In this document: piece by piece, positions 10,107 through 21,870 of the stretch
How positions within the stretch are numbered: position 1 is the first letter of the stretch
Layout of the letters: every line of letters begins with the position of its first letter
Source: Shewanella saliphila
Lineage (GTDB): Bacteria; Pseudomonadota; Gammaproteobacteria; Enterobacterales; Shewanellaceae
NCBI RefSeq assembly: GCF_014648295.1
Contig: NZ_BMQV01000016.1
Span: 19,273 to 83,272 of the forward strand
DNA length: 64,000 nt
Direction: 5' to 3'
Notes under the pieces: generated by a model
Database searches by the model: none
The model's input: only the letters and a program-made list of their open reading frames with translations
Told to the model about the DNA's origin: nothing
Position numbers and translations under genes: made by a program

Positions 10107-10691
10107 ATGTTTAAATGGCTTACCACTAGCTTGTTGCTTGTAACCAGTTTATCCGCTTCTGCCGCTGTTGATATTCAAAAAGACACAATTTACCCGCTAG
10201 TCGAGTTTGATACTTCTATGGGTAAAATTGTGGTTGAATTGGACCGCACTCGCGCGCCATTAACCATTGATAACTTTTTAACCTATGTGGTGAAAGGTGA
10301 ATACGACAACACGATCTTTCATCGGGTTATTGCCGAATTTGTCGTCCAAGGTGGCGGGCTTACCACTAAACTCGAAGAGCGCCCATCAATGGACCCTATC
10401 GTAAATGAGTCTGGTAATGGTTTATCAAACTCATTGGGCACCATTGCCATGGCACGAGACAACGACCCGCACTCAGCCACACGACAATTTTATTTTAATG
10501 TCGGCGACAATAAAAAATTAGATCCGTCTAAGCGTCGTTGGGGTTATACCGTTTTTGGTGAAGTCACCGAAGGCATGGATGTACTTGAAGCCATCTCATT
10601 GGTGGAAACCGCACACAACAGCACCTTAAATTGGCCAGATGTGCCAGTAAAAACGGTGTTACTCAAAAAAGCCACCTTATTACCACGCTAA
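10107..10691 (+). CDS. ppiA: Periplasmic peptidyl-prolyl cis-trans isomerase, cyclophilin type
   Basis: Cyclophilin of 194 residues that isomerises X-Pro bonds, exported by a signal peptide (residues 1-20, likely cut after ASA-A). Active-site pieces of the family are present: FHRVI, the VQGGG strand and RQFYFNV. The start at 10107 gives a clean signal peptide and has AAAGGA upstream; an in-frame extension to 10050 would bury it. It resembles PpiA more than cytoplasmic PpiB because of the export signal. In place of the usual Gln in QFFI the sequence reads QFYF, a mild change. Confidence 0.82.
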   Translation: MFKWLTTSLLLVTSLSASAAVDIQKDTIYPLVEFDTSMGKIVVELDRTRAPLTIDNFLTYVVKGEYDNTIFHRVIAEFVVQGGGLTTKLEERPSMDPIVNESGNGLSNSLGTIAMARDNDPHSATRQFYFNVGDNKKLDPSKRRWGYTVFGEVTEGMDVLEAISLVETAHNSTLNWPDVPVKTVLLKKATLLPR

Positions 10692-10984
10692 AATGCCCAG
10701 CGCGCTTAATCACGACTAATGATTAAGTGCGTTATCGACTTGCATCACAATTTCTGAATAACATTCACGGCTTTGCGATTGATTCTCATCATCTTTTCAG
10801 AACCAAAAGCTTATAACATACTGATTTAACTAATAATTAAAAATATTTTTAACAAAGATTAATTTTGTCACATTTTCTACAATGCTGAAAATTTGTGTCT
10901 ATACTCTAATTTTAGTCAATATAAACGCTGTTTCTCCATGCATTCATTTTTAGGGATATGCATCCGTTAACAAGGACTTCATTC

Positions 10985-11311
10985 ATGACAGCACATGATT
11001 TTATTGAAACCAAAGCGCCGCAACTGGCTTATTACGGCAAAGCATTTTTAGATAATCAATTAGATTACAAAGAAATTCAATTATACATGTGGGATGTGCT
11101 TGAAGAGTGGCAATGCATCGCCACCAAGCCGCTCACGGAGCAACTGAGCGATACCGAAAAAGTCTTTTGGCATTTACTCTATTGTTTTGATCATTGGTCT
11201 GGCTGGGCCATTAAAGGTAATCAATACCTCCGACAACAAATACACGACTGCTGCGACTACATCAATATCGGTGGCCACATGCCGCACAGCTGTGTAGGTA
11301 TTAGGCCATAA
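10985..11311 (+). CDS. Conserved-looking small protein of unknown function
   Basis: Protein of 108 residues that I do not recognise. It has a good ribosome site (AAGGACTTC before the ATG), no signal peptide or membrane segment, and is rich in Trp, Tyr and Cys. The middle part (YMWDVLEEWQCIATKPL) looks helical, and the C-terminus has a cluster of Cys and His (CCDYINIGGHMPHSC) that could bind a metal. It lies alone between the cyclophilin and ampG, after a 290-base AT-rich spacer that probably holds its own promoter. An ATG nine codons earlier at 10958 is possible but less well placed. Confidence 0.6.
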   Translation: MTAHDFIETKAPQLAYYGKAFLDNQLDYKEIQLYMWDVLEEWQCIATKPLTEQLSDTEKVFWHLLYCFDHWSGWAIKGNQYLRQQIHDCCDYINIGGHMPHSCVGIRP

Positions 11312-11412
11312 CCAATATTTAATCCAAACTCATTCAATTAACTGCGCGAATGGCTTGAACCTTAACCGCTGGCAACATAAGCTAGAGCCATTCTCCTTTA
11401 TCCAGTTGTCTT

Positions 11413-12840
11413 ATGTCGGTTTTTTTGACTCAAATCCGTGAAGCCCTATCAGTCTACAACAATAAACGTGTATTCATTTTACTCTTGTTGGGCTTCTCTG
11501 CGGGCTTGCCGCTTATGTTGGTGTTTTCAACATTAAGCTTTTGGCTTCGTGAAGCTGGCGTTGACCGTGCCGCCATTGGCTATTTTAGCTGGATAGCCCT
11601 GACTTATGCCTTTAAATGGGCATGGTCCCCCCTAGTCGACCGCATGTCATTACCATTGTTTACCCGCTTTTTAGGACGGCGACGAGGCTGGATGCTGTTT
11701 GCCCAGCTTTGCCTAGTCGGCGCCATTTTAGGTATGTCGGTTAGTGACCCATTAGTTAACCTTGAGCGTTTAGCCTTATGCGCTTTATTGCTCGCATTTG
11801 CTTCGGCCACCCAAGATATTGTGATTGACGCGTTTAGGATTGAATCGGCACCCGAAAAAATGCAAGCAGCCCTTGCGGCGGCTTACCAAGTGGGTTATCG
11901 CAGTGCGATGATTATTGCCACCGCTGGCGCATTAACTATCGCTGCGTGGGTGTCACCTGGTAACGATGATTACAATTTACAAGCTTGGCAAACTGCATAC
12001 TTTGTCATGGCGCTATTAATGGGTGTTGGTATTCTTACCACCCTATTTAGCCAAGAACCTCACGTTGATACCAAGCATGCCACCGACAAAGAGCGTCAAC
12101 TGCGCGTTGAATTTGCTGCAAAATACCCAAAGAAAGTCGCCAGCGCTCTAGCTTGGCTATATAGCGCCAGTGTATTGCCGTTTATTGACTTTTTTAAACG
12201 CTATGGCAAAAGTGCCATTTTAATTTTGCTGCTAATCTCTTGTTACCGTATCTCTGATATTGTTATGGGTATTATGGCCAATGTATTTTACGTTGATATG
12301 GGCTTTACCAAAGAAGAGATCGCTTTTATCAGTAAGGTTTATGGCTTAATCATGACGTTAGTCGGAGCCGCCTTTGGTGGGGTATTATTAATGCGTTATG
12401 GCACCATGAAGATCCTATTTTTAGGAGCCTTATTAGTGGCAATCACCAATTTATTGTTCGCCTGGCAGGCTTATATTGGCTACAACGTGCCATTTTTAAC
12501 CTTGGCGATTTCGGTCGATAACTTCAGTGCAGGCATAGCTACTGCGGCATTTATTGCCTATTTGTCGAGTTTAACCAGTAGTGGATATAGCGCGACACAA
12601 TACGCGTTATTGTCGTCGATAATGTTGTTATTCCCGAAGTTTATCGCCGGATTTTCAGGTGTGTACGTGGATGCATACGGTTACATCAACTTCTTTATTG
12701 CGGCCAGTTTGATAGGTTTTCCGGTATTGCTGTTAGTGGTATTGGTCAATCGTTCGCAAAATCAAGCAATGGTTGTGGACGGAGCATCGGCAGGCGACGC
12801 ACTTGATGGGTCTGCGGATAAAAGTAAACCATCACTTTAA
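11413..12840 (+). CDS. ampG: Muropeptide permease AmpG
   Basis: Inner membrane MFS permease of 475 residues that brings anhydro-muropeptides from the periplasm back for cell wall recycling. The opening FSAGLPLMLVFSTLSFWLREAGV and the following WSPLVDR are characteristic of AmpG. About twelve or more hydrophobic segments are visible, with a hydrophilic tail after residue 455. In many gammaproteobacteria it affects beta-lactamase induction by way of the recycled muropeptides. It is followed by an insertion-sequence-end-like motif at 12870 and a terminator shared with yajQ. Confidence 0.9.
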   Translation: MSVFLTQIREALSVYNNKRVFILLLLGFSAGLPLMLVFSTLSFWLREAGVDRAAIGYFSWIALTYAFKWAWSPLVDRMSLPLFTRFLGRRRGWMLFAQLCLVGAILGMSVSDPLVNLERLALCALLLAFASATQDIVIDAFRIESAPEKMQAALAAAYQVGYRSAMIIATAGALTIAAWVSPGNDDYNLQAWQTAYFVMALLMGVGILTTLFSQEPHVDTKHATDKERQLRVEFAAKYPKKVASALAWLYSASVLPFIDFFKRYGKSAILILLLISCYRISDIVMGIMANVFYVDMGFTKEEIAFISKVYGLIMTLVGAAFGGVLLMRYGTMKILFLGALLVAITNLLFAWQAYIGYNVPFLTLAISVDNFSAGIATAAFIAYLSSLTSSGYSATQYALLSSIMLLFPKFIAGFSGVYVDAYGYINFFIAASLIGFPVLLLVVLVNRSQNQAMVVDGASAGDALDGSADKSKPSL

Positions 12841-12869
12841 GCAGTGTATACCCCATTATTTTGGATATT

Positions 12870-12925
12870 ATACCAATCAACATTAATAAGTGACCACGCA
12901 GAATGCGTCCAGCATTTTTTGATAG
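12870..12925 (+). repeat. Solitary copy of a MITE / IS end sequence
   Basis: Begins ATACCAATCAACATTAATAA and continues with GTGACCACGCAGAATGCGTC. The reverse complement of the right end of the MITE-like element at 63040-63304 reads ATGCCAATCTGCATTGATAA followed by GTGACCACTCATAATGCGTC, a clear match over about 40 bases. No partner end is visible near 12870, so this is probably a relic of an insertion between ampG and yajQ. Confidence 0.6.
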
Positions 12926-13030
12926 CTTGGTTATCATTGAAACTGTTTTTTACACCAGTAATTCATTAGTGTTTTGTCGCAGGCTTCCTGCAGATGATTA
13001 AACGAGACGCCGCAAGTCATCTCCTAAAAA

Positions 13031-13070
13031 ACAATAAAGCCGATAAGGTTTCCCTTATCGGCTTTATTGT
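13031..13070. terminator. Bidirectional terminator between ampG and yajQ
   Basis: A perfect 18-base-pair stem: the left arm contains AAAGCCGATAAGG and the right arm its exact complement, with a TTTC loop. T-rich ends on both strands allow use by both convergent genes. Confidence 0.85.
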
Positions 13071-13108
13071 TTCGGCGGTTAACGCTAAAGCATTTATCGC
13101 TTTAAGGA

Positions 13109-13594
13109 TTAATCTTTAAAGTTATCAAACTGAAACGGTTGACCTAGCTCTGACTCTTTAGCTAATCGCATTACGGCTTGTAAATCATCACGCTTTTTAC
13201 CGGTAACGCGTACTTTGTCGCCTTGGATGGCTGACTGTACTTTAAGCTTGCTGTCTTTAATTGCTTTAACCAATTTTTTGGCCACTAAGGTATCAATACC
13301 TTGCTTGAAGCTCACTTTTAAGCTGAACGTTTTACCGCTGTGTACCGCTTTGTCGTCCACTTCCATTGCCGATGGGTCGACATTGCGCTTAGTCAACTGC
13401 ATACGCAATATATCGACAAGTTGCTTACAAATAAAATCATCTTCCGCTTTTAAGTTAACGACATTATCTTTTAAATCAATATCAATTTCTTTGCCACGCA
13501 AATCAAAGCGGCTCGACACTTCGCGGCGGGTGTTTTCAACCGCATTACGTAGTTCTTCTTCGTTGATTTCTGACACTATATCCATAGATGGCAT
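13109..13594 (-). CDS. yajQ: YajQ family nucleotide-binding protein
   Basis: Protein of 161 residues, the normal YajQ length, beginning MPSMDIVSE as in the family. YajQ has two ferredoxin-like folds, binds nucleic acid or nucleotide, and in Xanthomonas and Pseudomonas relatives binds cyclic di-GMP. A good ribosome site (AAGAGGAAT) precedes the ATG. It is transcribed alone, convergent with ampG. Confidence 0.9.
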   Translation of the reverse strand: MPSMDIVSEINEEELRNAVENTRREVSSRFDLRGKEIDIDLKDNVVNLKAEDDFICKQLVDILRMQLTKRNVDPSAMEVDDKAVHSGKTFSLKVSFKQGIDTLVAKKLVKAIKDSKLKVQSAIQGDKVRVTGKKRDDLQAVMRLAKESELGQPFQFDNFKD

Positions 13595-13951
13595 GTTAAT
13601 TCCTCTTTGATACTTCTACGGGTTTTCACCCAAATAATGGCAATTAATGCGTATTTTACAATAGGTCAGTATTGCGGGATAGTAAAGTGCAAAACGATTG
13701 AGTTATCGAGCTAAAACTGTGGCAAAGATTTACTTAATTAACAAAAAATAACTAAGGGGGTATTTTTGTCACACAAGCACCATCAAAGCCCACTATTATT
13801 GGGTTTAACCTTGGCAGCTGAGTCATTCAATCGGCTGATAAAGGCCAAATAACGACAATATTGGCATCACTTAGTGGTTTATTCGTGACAATATCAAACA
13901 GGTTTCTTATTATTAAGTATATTCTCGTTTCACAAGGCTGATGTAACGCTC
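13595..13951. other. 357-base spacer between yajQ and the VanZ-like gene
   Basis: It must hold the yajQ promoter on the minus strand and the promoter of the VanZ-like gene on the plus strand; no hexamer pair stands out. The one notable item is a short reading frame at 13766 with an unusually strong ribosome site, listed separately. No known structured RNA was recognised. Confidence 0.5.
13766..13852 (+). CDS. Candidate small ORF, 28 residues
   Basis: A TTG start lies six bases after AAGGGGG, one of the strongest ribosome-site matches in the window. The predicted peptide runs from MSHKHH, through a short Leu-rich core (LLLGLTLA), to a basic end (RLIKAK). It ends 100 bases before the VanZ-like gene on the same strand. 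The peptide matches nothing I know. The TTG start and shortness make it a weak call; it could be a leader peptide or chance. Confidence 0.25.
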   Translation: MSHKHHQSPLLLGLTLAAESFNRLIKAK

Positions 13952-14311
13952 GTGATCACTTACAAAAATATTTTTAAACTTGCGTTAGTTGTCGCCGTGA
14001 TTGTGACAAGCTATTTAGTTTTTTCTAAACCGAACTACCCACAAACCTTTTCTCATATGGATAAAGTCGGCCATTTAGGCAGCTTTTTTGCTTTATCTTA
14101 TCTTGCTCATTATGCCTTTAAGCCTAAATGGTTTTACTTATGTGCGGCATTAGGTAGTTATGCCATTTTAATCGAACTCGTTCAGTCTCGTTTGCCTTAC
14201 CGAAGCGCTTCAACTGCCGATGTCGCCGCTGATTTTGCCGGTATTGGCCTATTTTACTTGATGAACTTCTCTATTTTGCAATACCGTAAAATAACCGCAA
14301 AACGCCCTTAA
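13952..14311 (+). CDS. VanZ-like family membrane protein
   Basis: Small integral membrane protein of 119 residues with a GTG start and about four hydrophobic segments. The pattern DKVGHLGSFFALSYL followed later by ELVQSRLPYRSASTADVAADFAG is typical of VanZ-like proteins. The family is named for a teicoplanin resistance protein but in proteobacteria its role is unknown. It lies 30 bases before panE and may be co-transcribed with it. Confidence 0.75.
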   Translation: MITYKNIFKLALVVAVIVTSYLVFSKPNYPQTFSHMDKVGHLGSFFALSYLAHYAFKPKWFYLCAALGSYAILIELVQSRLPYRSASTADVAADFAGIGLFYLMNFSILQYRKITAKRP

Positions 14312-14340
14312 CCGCGACATTAACAACAAAGGCCAGTCCG

Positions 14341-15312
14341 ATGATAGTCACAGCAAAGCCACTTACTGCTCATGCTAACATCGCCATTTTAGGCGCTGGA
14401 GCCATTGGGCAATTGATGTATCATAAGCTTTGTTTAACCGGGCAAGCAGTTCAGGCTGAACAGTTTAATGATGTGGTATTGATTGGCCGCCAGCCAATCA
14501 CTCAACAACACAAATTACAATTTACAGATCACAGCGGCCAAACACACCATACCACGGCAACAATTCTTAGCAGCGACGATACACACCTCGCAAATATCAA
14601 TTTATTAATCGTGTGCGTTAAAGCTTATCAAGTTGAAAACGCCCTACTGCCATTACTGAGTAAGTTGGCGCCCAATTGTCATGTCGTGTTGTTGCATAAT
14701 GGATTAGGCCCGCATTTAGCGGTGTCTGAAGCCCTAGAACATTACCCAGCTCTAGGTTTATCACTAGGCACTACGTCACAAGCGGCATTAAAAATAAGCC
14801 AGTGGCACATTAAACACACTGGGTTTGGTGTTACCCAGTTGGGGCATTATTGCGGCACGCCATTATCTACTGAGCTCAAGCACAGGCTCCAGGCATTACA
14901 CCGCGACAACCAACCGCTTGAATGGTATCAGCCAGTGTTACCTATTTTGTGGCAAAAATTGGCGATAAACGCAGTCATTAATCCATTAAGTGCATTGAAT
15001 AAATGCGCTAACGGCCAGTTAGCGGCTGAAGAATATCAGCCACAGATTACCGCGATTATTGATGAGTTAGTTGATGTGGCAAAATGTGACGGCATTGAGC
15101 TAGACCCCGCACAGTTATTGAACCGGGTGAAGCAAGTCATCGCACTCACCTCTGCTAACTTTTCATCTATGTATCAGGACGTGACCCATCATCGCGTCAC
15201 AGAAATCGATTACATTAATGGTTATATTTGCCAGCAAGCTCGGCGTTATAATCTTGCAGTGCCTACTAACCAATCGCTAGTGGTTAAAGTCGCTGCGCTG
15301 AGTCAATACTAG
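14341..15312 (+). CDS. panE: 2-dehydropantoate 2-reductase
   Basis: Cytoplasmic NADPH-dependent ketopantoate reductase (323 residues) of the pantothenate and CoA pathway. The N-terminal Rossmann motif LGAGAIGQLM lies near residues 17-26. The catalytic lysine region NKCANGQL and the family strand CVKAYQ are visible, and the second domain is all helical. Related PanE-like enzymes act on other 2-keto acids, so the exact substrate rests on family resemblance. It converges with the DMT transporter gene downstream. Confidence 0.8.
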   Translation: MIVTAKPLTAHANIAILGAGAIGQLMYHKLCLTGQAVQAEQFNDVVLIGRQPITQQHKLQFTDHSGQTHHTTATILSSDDTHLANINLLIVCVKAYQVENALLPLLSKLAPNCHVVLLHNGLGPHLAVSEALEHYPALGLSLGTTSQAALKISQWHIKHTGFGVTQLGHYCGTPLSTELKHRLQALHRDNQPLEWYQPVLPILWQKLAINAVINPLSALNKCANGQLAAEEYQPQITAIIDELVDVAKCDGIELDPAQLLNRVKQVIALTSANFSSMYQDVTHHRVTEIDYINGYICQQARRYNLAVPTNQSLVVKVAALSQY

Positions 15313-15332
15313 CCCAATTCAATAGATCCGAG

Positions 15333-16205
15333 TTAACTCCACATCACCAAAATGGCGGCTATAGCAATAAGCACTAAGCCAGCAACGTCATTGATTTTGA
15401 CTTTGTCTTTAAGCCACAGAGCGGCAATCATTAACGTAAAAAACACTTCGACTTGACCAAGGGTTTTGACATACGGCACAGCCTGCAATGACATTGCACT
15501 AAACCACCCAATTGAACCAATACAACTGGCAACACTGATTGCGATTGTAAGCTTTGGGCGTTGCCATAATGCGCTTAAGGTGGATTTGTCTTTTGCGATT
15601 AAGTAAGCAATCAGCACGATGGTTTGAATACTAATAACCCATAATAAAACCCATGCCGCGCGATGGGTAAACGGTCCTTGCAAGGTTAAGCTTGCTTCGC
15701 GTACCCACAGAGATGTTAACGCGAACGCGCTGCCGCAGGCCAAACCTAACATGACGGTTTTAACGGAAAGCTGCTTAAATCCTTGTTTACTGCTAAGCAA
15801 CATGACAGCCAAACCACCGACAACAACGCCTATCCAGCCAAGTAATGATAATTGAGTCCCAAAGAAAAACACTCCAAGGATTGCAGCGACTAGGGCTTCA
15901 CTTTTTGCCAACCCGGCACCAATGGCAAAGTTTTGCATTTTAAACAGCTTTACCATTAAGCCTGTCGCCAATATCTGCATGGATGAGGCGCCAATAACAA
16001 AGCCCCAAAAGTCAGCGCTAAATTGTGGTAATGCGGCGGGTTGATATTGATGCAGACTAAACAAATACACTGCGGCAATCGGTCCCGCCCAAATAAATCG
16101 CGCTAAGGTGACACCTGCAACATTGACCTCTTTACTGAGTTTACTTTGAAAGGCGTTTCGCCATGCCTGCATAAATGCCGCAAGAAAGGTAAATAAGATC
16201 CACAT
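15333..16205 (-). CDS. EamA / DMT family transporter
   Basis: Inner membrane protein of about 290 residues with ten hydrophobic segments in two EamA halves. Members move small metabolites or amino acids, and the cargo here is unknown. The ATG at 16205 is preferred over a GTG four codons earlier. A 150-base spacer separates it from kdsA on the same strand, so it is probably transcribed alone. Confidence 0.75.
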   Translation of the reverse strand: MWILFTFLAAFMQAWRNAFQSKLSKEVNVAGVTLARFIWAGPIAAVYLFSLHQYQPAALPQFSADFWGFVIGASSMQILATGLMVKLFKMQNFAIGAGLAKSEALVAAILGVFFFGTQLSLLGWIGVVVGGLAVMLLSSKQGFKQLSVKTVMLGLACGSAFALTSLWVREASLTLQGPFTHRAAWVLLWVISIQTIVLIAYLIAKDKSTLSALWQRPKLTIAISVASCIGSIGWFSAMSLQAVPYVKTLGQVEVFFTLMIAALWLKDKVKINDVAGLVLIAIAAILVMWS

Positions 16206-16363
16206 CGTTACATCCACAAAGACAAAAGCCCCAACTTTGTAGAAAGTCAGGGCTTATACAAGAGTAATTAGATTACTGTTTACGGTGAGTAAAAGACACT
16301 CAAATCATGTCAAATTGATTAAAAATCAACTTACCTGCCGTTCGGCATCTAATCGCGCCATGT

Positions 16364-18480
<2,117 letters not shown>

Positions 18481-18601
18481 GCAGTATTCTCCCTTGCAAG
18501 TGCAATATTTATAATAGTTATAGTGGTGCTTATTTAAACTGGCTTTTACAGCCTATTATTGTTTTACGCTGCGTTAACTCGTAAAGCAGCGTGCATAAAA
18601 T

Positions 18602-19390
18602 TTAGTGATAAACCTCTGTATGTTGACTCAGTTCCTTTAATTGAATCTTAACCAGTTCAATAACAGGGTCATGGGGGCTTAAATCAATAAAATGCTGTAA
18701 GTCTGACATGGCCACTTTGATGCAACCTAATTGCTGAGCAATAAACGCCCGCTCACGATTGAGGTGTACATCATCTGGGTGCCATTGCAGTAATAAATTA
18801 CAACACTCCATTGCCGACTCAAATTTTTGATTAACAATGCAACCCGCTTTGAGCTCGTGCAGCATACGACTGATCAGGCGCTTCAAGGTGGCAGGTTTTA
18901 AATGGCTCGGCTTTAACTTTGCCGCATTGCCCACTTCACCACGAACCAATGCATGCAACTGATGACGGTTAAGTTCTTTGCCGGTTAACGGGTCGTAGTA
19001 TTTTACCACATCGTTAATTTGGCTTTTTAACACCGTATTACCAGGGAGCAAGATTGCCTCAAGAGTGAGATCGAGTTGTTTTGCTAATAAAATCAGCAAG
19101 ATTGACAGCGTAGTGCTATTACCTTGACGCTTTAATACGCAGTAACTCAAGTCGGCGGCTTCAACACTAAAGTAATTGTCGCGCGCGCAAAAACCCAAGT
19201 CATTGTAAAACCAGTTAAACAGGCCTGTTAAGCGTGCTTGCTGGTCAACAACATAGTGACTCAGTACCGACCCAGCCATTTCATACCAAGCCCACATTGC
19301 AGGTTTAGTTGATGAAAAACCAAGGTGCTCAGAAAGTTCAAATGCAGTTTCAGGGAGTGAAACTGCATCATTTAGAAGATATTTTGCCAT
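18602..19390 (-). CDS. sirB1: SirB1 family protein (transglutaminase-like, with TPR-like tail)
   Basis: Cytoplasmic protein of about 262 residues. The N-terminal half carries the SirB1 transglutaminase-like region (WFYNDLGFCARDNYF). The C-terminal half resembles tetratricopeptide helices with a typical ending (LNRERAFIAQQLGC, then a DLQHFIDLSP helix). The function is not firmly known. The ATG at 19390 is preferred to a TTG three codons upstream. It follows sirB2 directly, matching the conserved order prfA-prmC-sirB2-sirB1. Confidence 0.82.
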   Translation of the reverse strand: MAKYLLNDAVSLPETAFELSEHLGFSSTKPAMWAWYEMAGSVLSHYVVDQQARLTGLFNWFYNDLGFCARDNYFSVEAADLSYCVLKRQGNSTTLSILLILLAKQLDLTLEAILLPGNTVLKSQINDVVKYYDPLTGKELNRHQLHALVRGEVGNAAKLKPSHLKPATLKRLISRMLHELKAGCIVNQKFESAMECCNLLLQWHPDDVHLNRERAFIAQQLGCIKVAMSDLQHFIDLSPHDPVIELVKIQLKELSQHTEVYH

Positions 19391-19399
19391 TAAACCCAA

Positions 19400-19795
19400 T
19401 TAACCCATTAATACGACTTGTTTAAAATGAGCCAGCTTGGCCGCGAGCACTACCCATCCGATTGCGCCAATAAAGGCAAAAAACTTAAACAGTTTATTTC
19501 GGTTAGATTTAAGTGCCATAATCCCTAATGCAATGTAAGCCACCACACAGATGATTTTTTCTGTCATCCACGGGTCGACAAACGGATACTGCTTGATCAT
19601 AAAGCAAAGCGTGAAGCCTGACAGTAGTAAAAAAGTATCAATAACATGAGGCGCCACTTTAACAAACTTTTTCTCCATAATCGGAGACTGACGTAAATGC
19701 AGCACAAAACGCACAATAAAGAATGTCACACTTAATACGACGAACAACATGTGAGTGTGTTTTAACGCTGGATATAAACTGTAAAAGGTTTCCAT
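19400..19795 (-). CDS. sirB2: SirB2 family membrane protein
   Basis: Small inner membrane protein of about 131 residues with four hydrophobic segments. The opening (YPALKHTHMLFVVLSVTFF) and the segment around LLLSGFTLCFMIKQYPF are typical of SirB2. Function is unknown. The start at the METFYSLY methionine fits the family; the reading frame is open 17 codons further without support. It lies ten bases before sirB1. Confidence 0.82.
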   Translation of the reverse strand: METFYSLYPALKHTHMLFVVLSVTFFIVRFVLHLRQSPIMEKKFVKVAPHVIDTFLLLSGFTLCFMIKQYPFVDPWMTEKIICVVAYIALGIMALKSNRNKLFKFFAFIGAIGWVVLAAKLAHFKQVVLMG

Positions 19796-19906
19796 TACTA
19801 AGTCTCGTAAAATCAAAAGTGTTAGTTTACTCGAACAGCGCAACACATACCAATATTGTGGCCTGTGTTATTGTTCGGCAGATTTAGGGATTAACTTGTT
19901 GAATTT

Positions 19907-20761
19907 TTAACTAACCCATTGGCCCAAGGTACAACGATCATTGCTGCCAAAATCGCGCACGGTAGCTACGTTTTGATAACCTAGTTCAATGAGTTTTTCA
20001 CGTACCGTTATCGCCTGCTCATAACCATGCTCAAGCAGCAAGTACCCTCCGGTTAATAAATGTGAACGAGCCTCAGCGGCAATATGAAACAGATCAGCAT
20101 AACCTTCATCAGCCGCAGTTAACGCACTTTGCGGCTCAAAACGAACGTCACCCATGCTCAAGTGCTCATCGGTTTCATCTATGTAAGGCGGGTTTGACAC
20201 AATTAAATCAAAGTCACGATGTTCAACAGCAGAAAACCAATCTGATTGGATAATCTCAACATCGGGTAGATTTAAATTATTGCGATTTGCTTTAGCCAGT
20301 TCGACAGCGCCAGGCACATTGTCGATGGCGGTAATACGCCATTTGGGTCGCTCTGAAGCTAATGATAAGGCAATAGCGCCAGTGCCCGTCCCTAAATCTA
20401 ATACCTTAGCATTGTGACGCACGGTTAGATTGAGGGCGGTTTCAACTAAAATTTCAGTGTCAGGCCTTGGGATCAAGGTTGAGTCATTAACGATAAAAGG
20501 TAATGACCAAAACTCTCGCTCACCAATAATATGCGCAACGGGGGCACCCGCCTGGCGTTTTTCTACCATTTGACTAAAGGTTTTAAATTGCTCACTGGTG
20601 AGCTGCCTTTCTGGCCAGGTATATAAAAAGCTGCGATTTTTATTCAAACAATGCAATAACAACGCCTCTGCATCAACATGTGCTGATTCAGAGGTAGAAG
20701 CTAGCTGCGAATAAGCCCACTGCAGGGCTTCAGCGATAGTTGAATACGAAGAATGAGGCAA
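19907..20761 (-). CDS. prmC: Release factor glutamine methyltransferase
   Basis: Cytoplasmic methyltransferase (284 residues) that N5-methylates the glutamine of the GGQ motif in release factors RF1 and RF2. The SAM motif VLDLGTGTGAIALSLA and the catalytic NPPY loop (LIVSNPPYIDE) are both present. The start is TTG with a strong AAGGAG ribosome site. It lies nine bases after prfA, its main substrate. Confidence 0.93.
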   Translation of the reverse strand: MPHSSYSTIAEALQWAYSQLASTSESAHVDAEALLLHCLNKNRSFLYTWPERQLTSEQFKTFSQMVEKRQAGAPVAHIIGEREFWSLPFIVNDSTLIPRPDTEILVETALNLTVRHNAKVLDLGTGTGAIALSLASERPKWRITAIDNVPGAVELAKANRNNLNLPDVEIIQSDWFSAVEHRDFDLIVSNPPYIDETDEHLSMGDVRFEPQSALTAADEGYADLFHIAAEARSHLLTGGYLLLEHGYEQAITVREKLIELGYQNVATVRDFGSNDRCTLGQWVS

Positions 20762-20770
20762 GGTTACTCC

Positions 20771-21856
20771 TTATTCGTCAGCTAATGCAGCCAGCATATC
20801 GGCTTGATGTTCTTGCATGATAGGGTCAAGCAAAGCATCTAGGTCGCCTTCCATCACTTCGTTTAAGCGATATAAGGTTAAGTTGATACGGTGATCGCTC
20901 ACGCGTCCTTGTGGATAGTTGTAAGTTCTGATGCGCTCAGAACGGTCACCACTGGCAACCAAGCTACGACGAGTCGTTTCTTCAGCGCTACGACGCTTTT
21001 CATCTTCAACCGCTTGAATACGCGCAGCTAACACGCTCATCGCTTGGGCACGGTTTTTATGCTGTGAACGTTGATCCTGACACTCAACAATAATCCCAGA
21101 TGGAATATGAGTGATACGGATTGCTGAGTCGGTTTTGTTAACGTGCTGACCACCCGCGCCTGACGCACGGAAAGTATCGACTTTAAGATCGGCAGGGTTA
21201 ATTGAAATGGCTTCAGCTTCAGGTACTTCGTGTAGAACAACTACAGTACATGCAGAGGTATGCACACGGCCTTGAGATTCGGTTTCTGGTACACGTTGTA
21301 CCCGGTGTCCACCTGACTCAAACTTTAATTTACCGTAAGCACCTTCGCCGCTCACTTTAACAATAATCTCTTTAAAGCCGCCATGTTCACCTTCATTTAG
21401 GTTCATGACTTCCATTTGCCAACGGTTAGCTTCACAGTAACGTGAGTACATACGGTATAAGTCACCAGCAAAAATAGCGGCTTCGTCACCACCAGCTCCT
21501 GCACGGATCTCCATAAACGCGTTAGTGTCGTCGTTAGGATCGGTAGGTAATAATAAAATTTGTAGCTCGTCTTCGAGCGTTTCTAACGCTTGCTTTGATT
21601 GCTTATACTCTTCTTGCGCCATTTCGCGCATATCAGCATCATCTTCTTCAAGCATTTCTTTGGCGTAATCAAAGTCTTTTTGCGCTTGTTGGTAAGCAGT
21701 AAAGCTTTTTACTACATCTTCAAGTTGTGAGTATTCTTTTGATAACGCACGGAAGCGGTCTTGATCCGCAATCACGCTAGCATCACTTAATAATGCTAAT
21801 ACTTCTTCATTACGCTCAAGCAAGCCTTCTAGCTTGCGGATAACGGATTCTTTCAT
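20771..21856 (-). CDS. prfA: Peptide chain release factor 1
   Basis: Releases finished peptides at UAA and UAG codons. At 361 residues it has normal RF1 length. The GGQ catalytic motif lies in [15 protein letters not shown], and the codon-reading tripeptide has the form PxT (here PET in [10 protein letters not shown], where Escherichia coli has PAT). It follows hemA by 14 bases and precedes prmC. Confidence 0.96.
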   Translation of the reverse strand: MKESVIRKLEGLLERNEEVLALLSDASVIADQDRFRALSKEYSQLEDVVKSFTAYQQAQKDFDYAKEMLEEDDADMREMAQEEYKQSKQALETLEDELQILLLPTDPNDDTNAFMEIRAGAGGDEAAIFAGDLYRMYSRYCEANRWQMEVMNLNEGEHGGFKEIIVKVSGEGAYGKLKFESGGHRVQRVPETESQGRVHTSACTVVVLHEVPEAEAISINPADLKVDTFRASGAGGQHVNKTDSAIRITHIPSGIIVECQDQRSQHKNRAQAMSVLAARIQAVEDEKRRSAEETTRRSLVASGDRSERIRTYNYPQGRVSDHRINLTLYRLNEVMEGDLDALLDPIMQEHQADMLAALADE

Positions 21857-21870
21857 TTAGCTCGCTAACC

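Noticed and set aside
10695..10733. Hairpin after the cyclophilin gene as a strong terminator
   Set aside because: CTTAATCA and TGATTAAG pair well but no T run follows, so it is left out as a firm feature.
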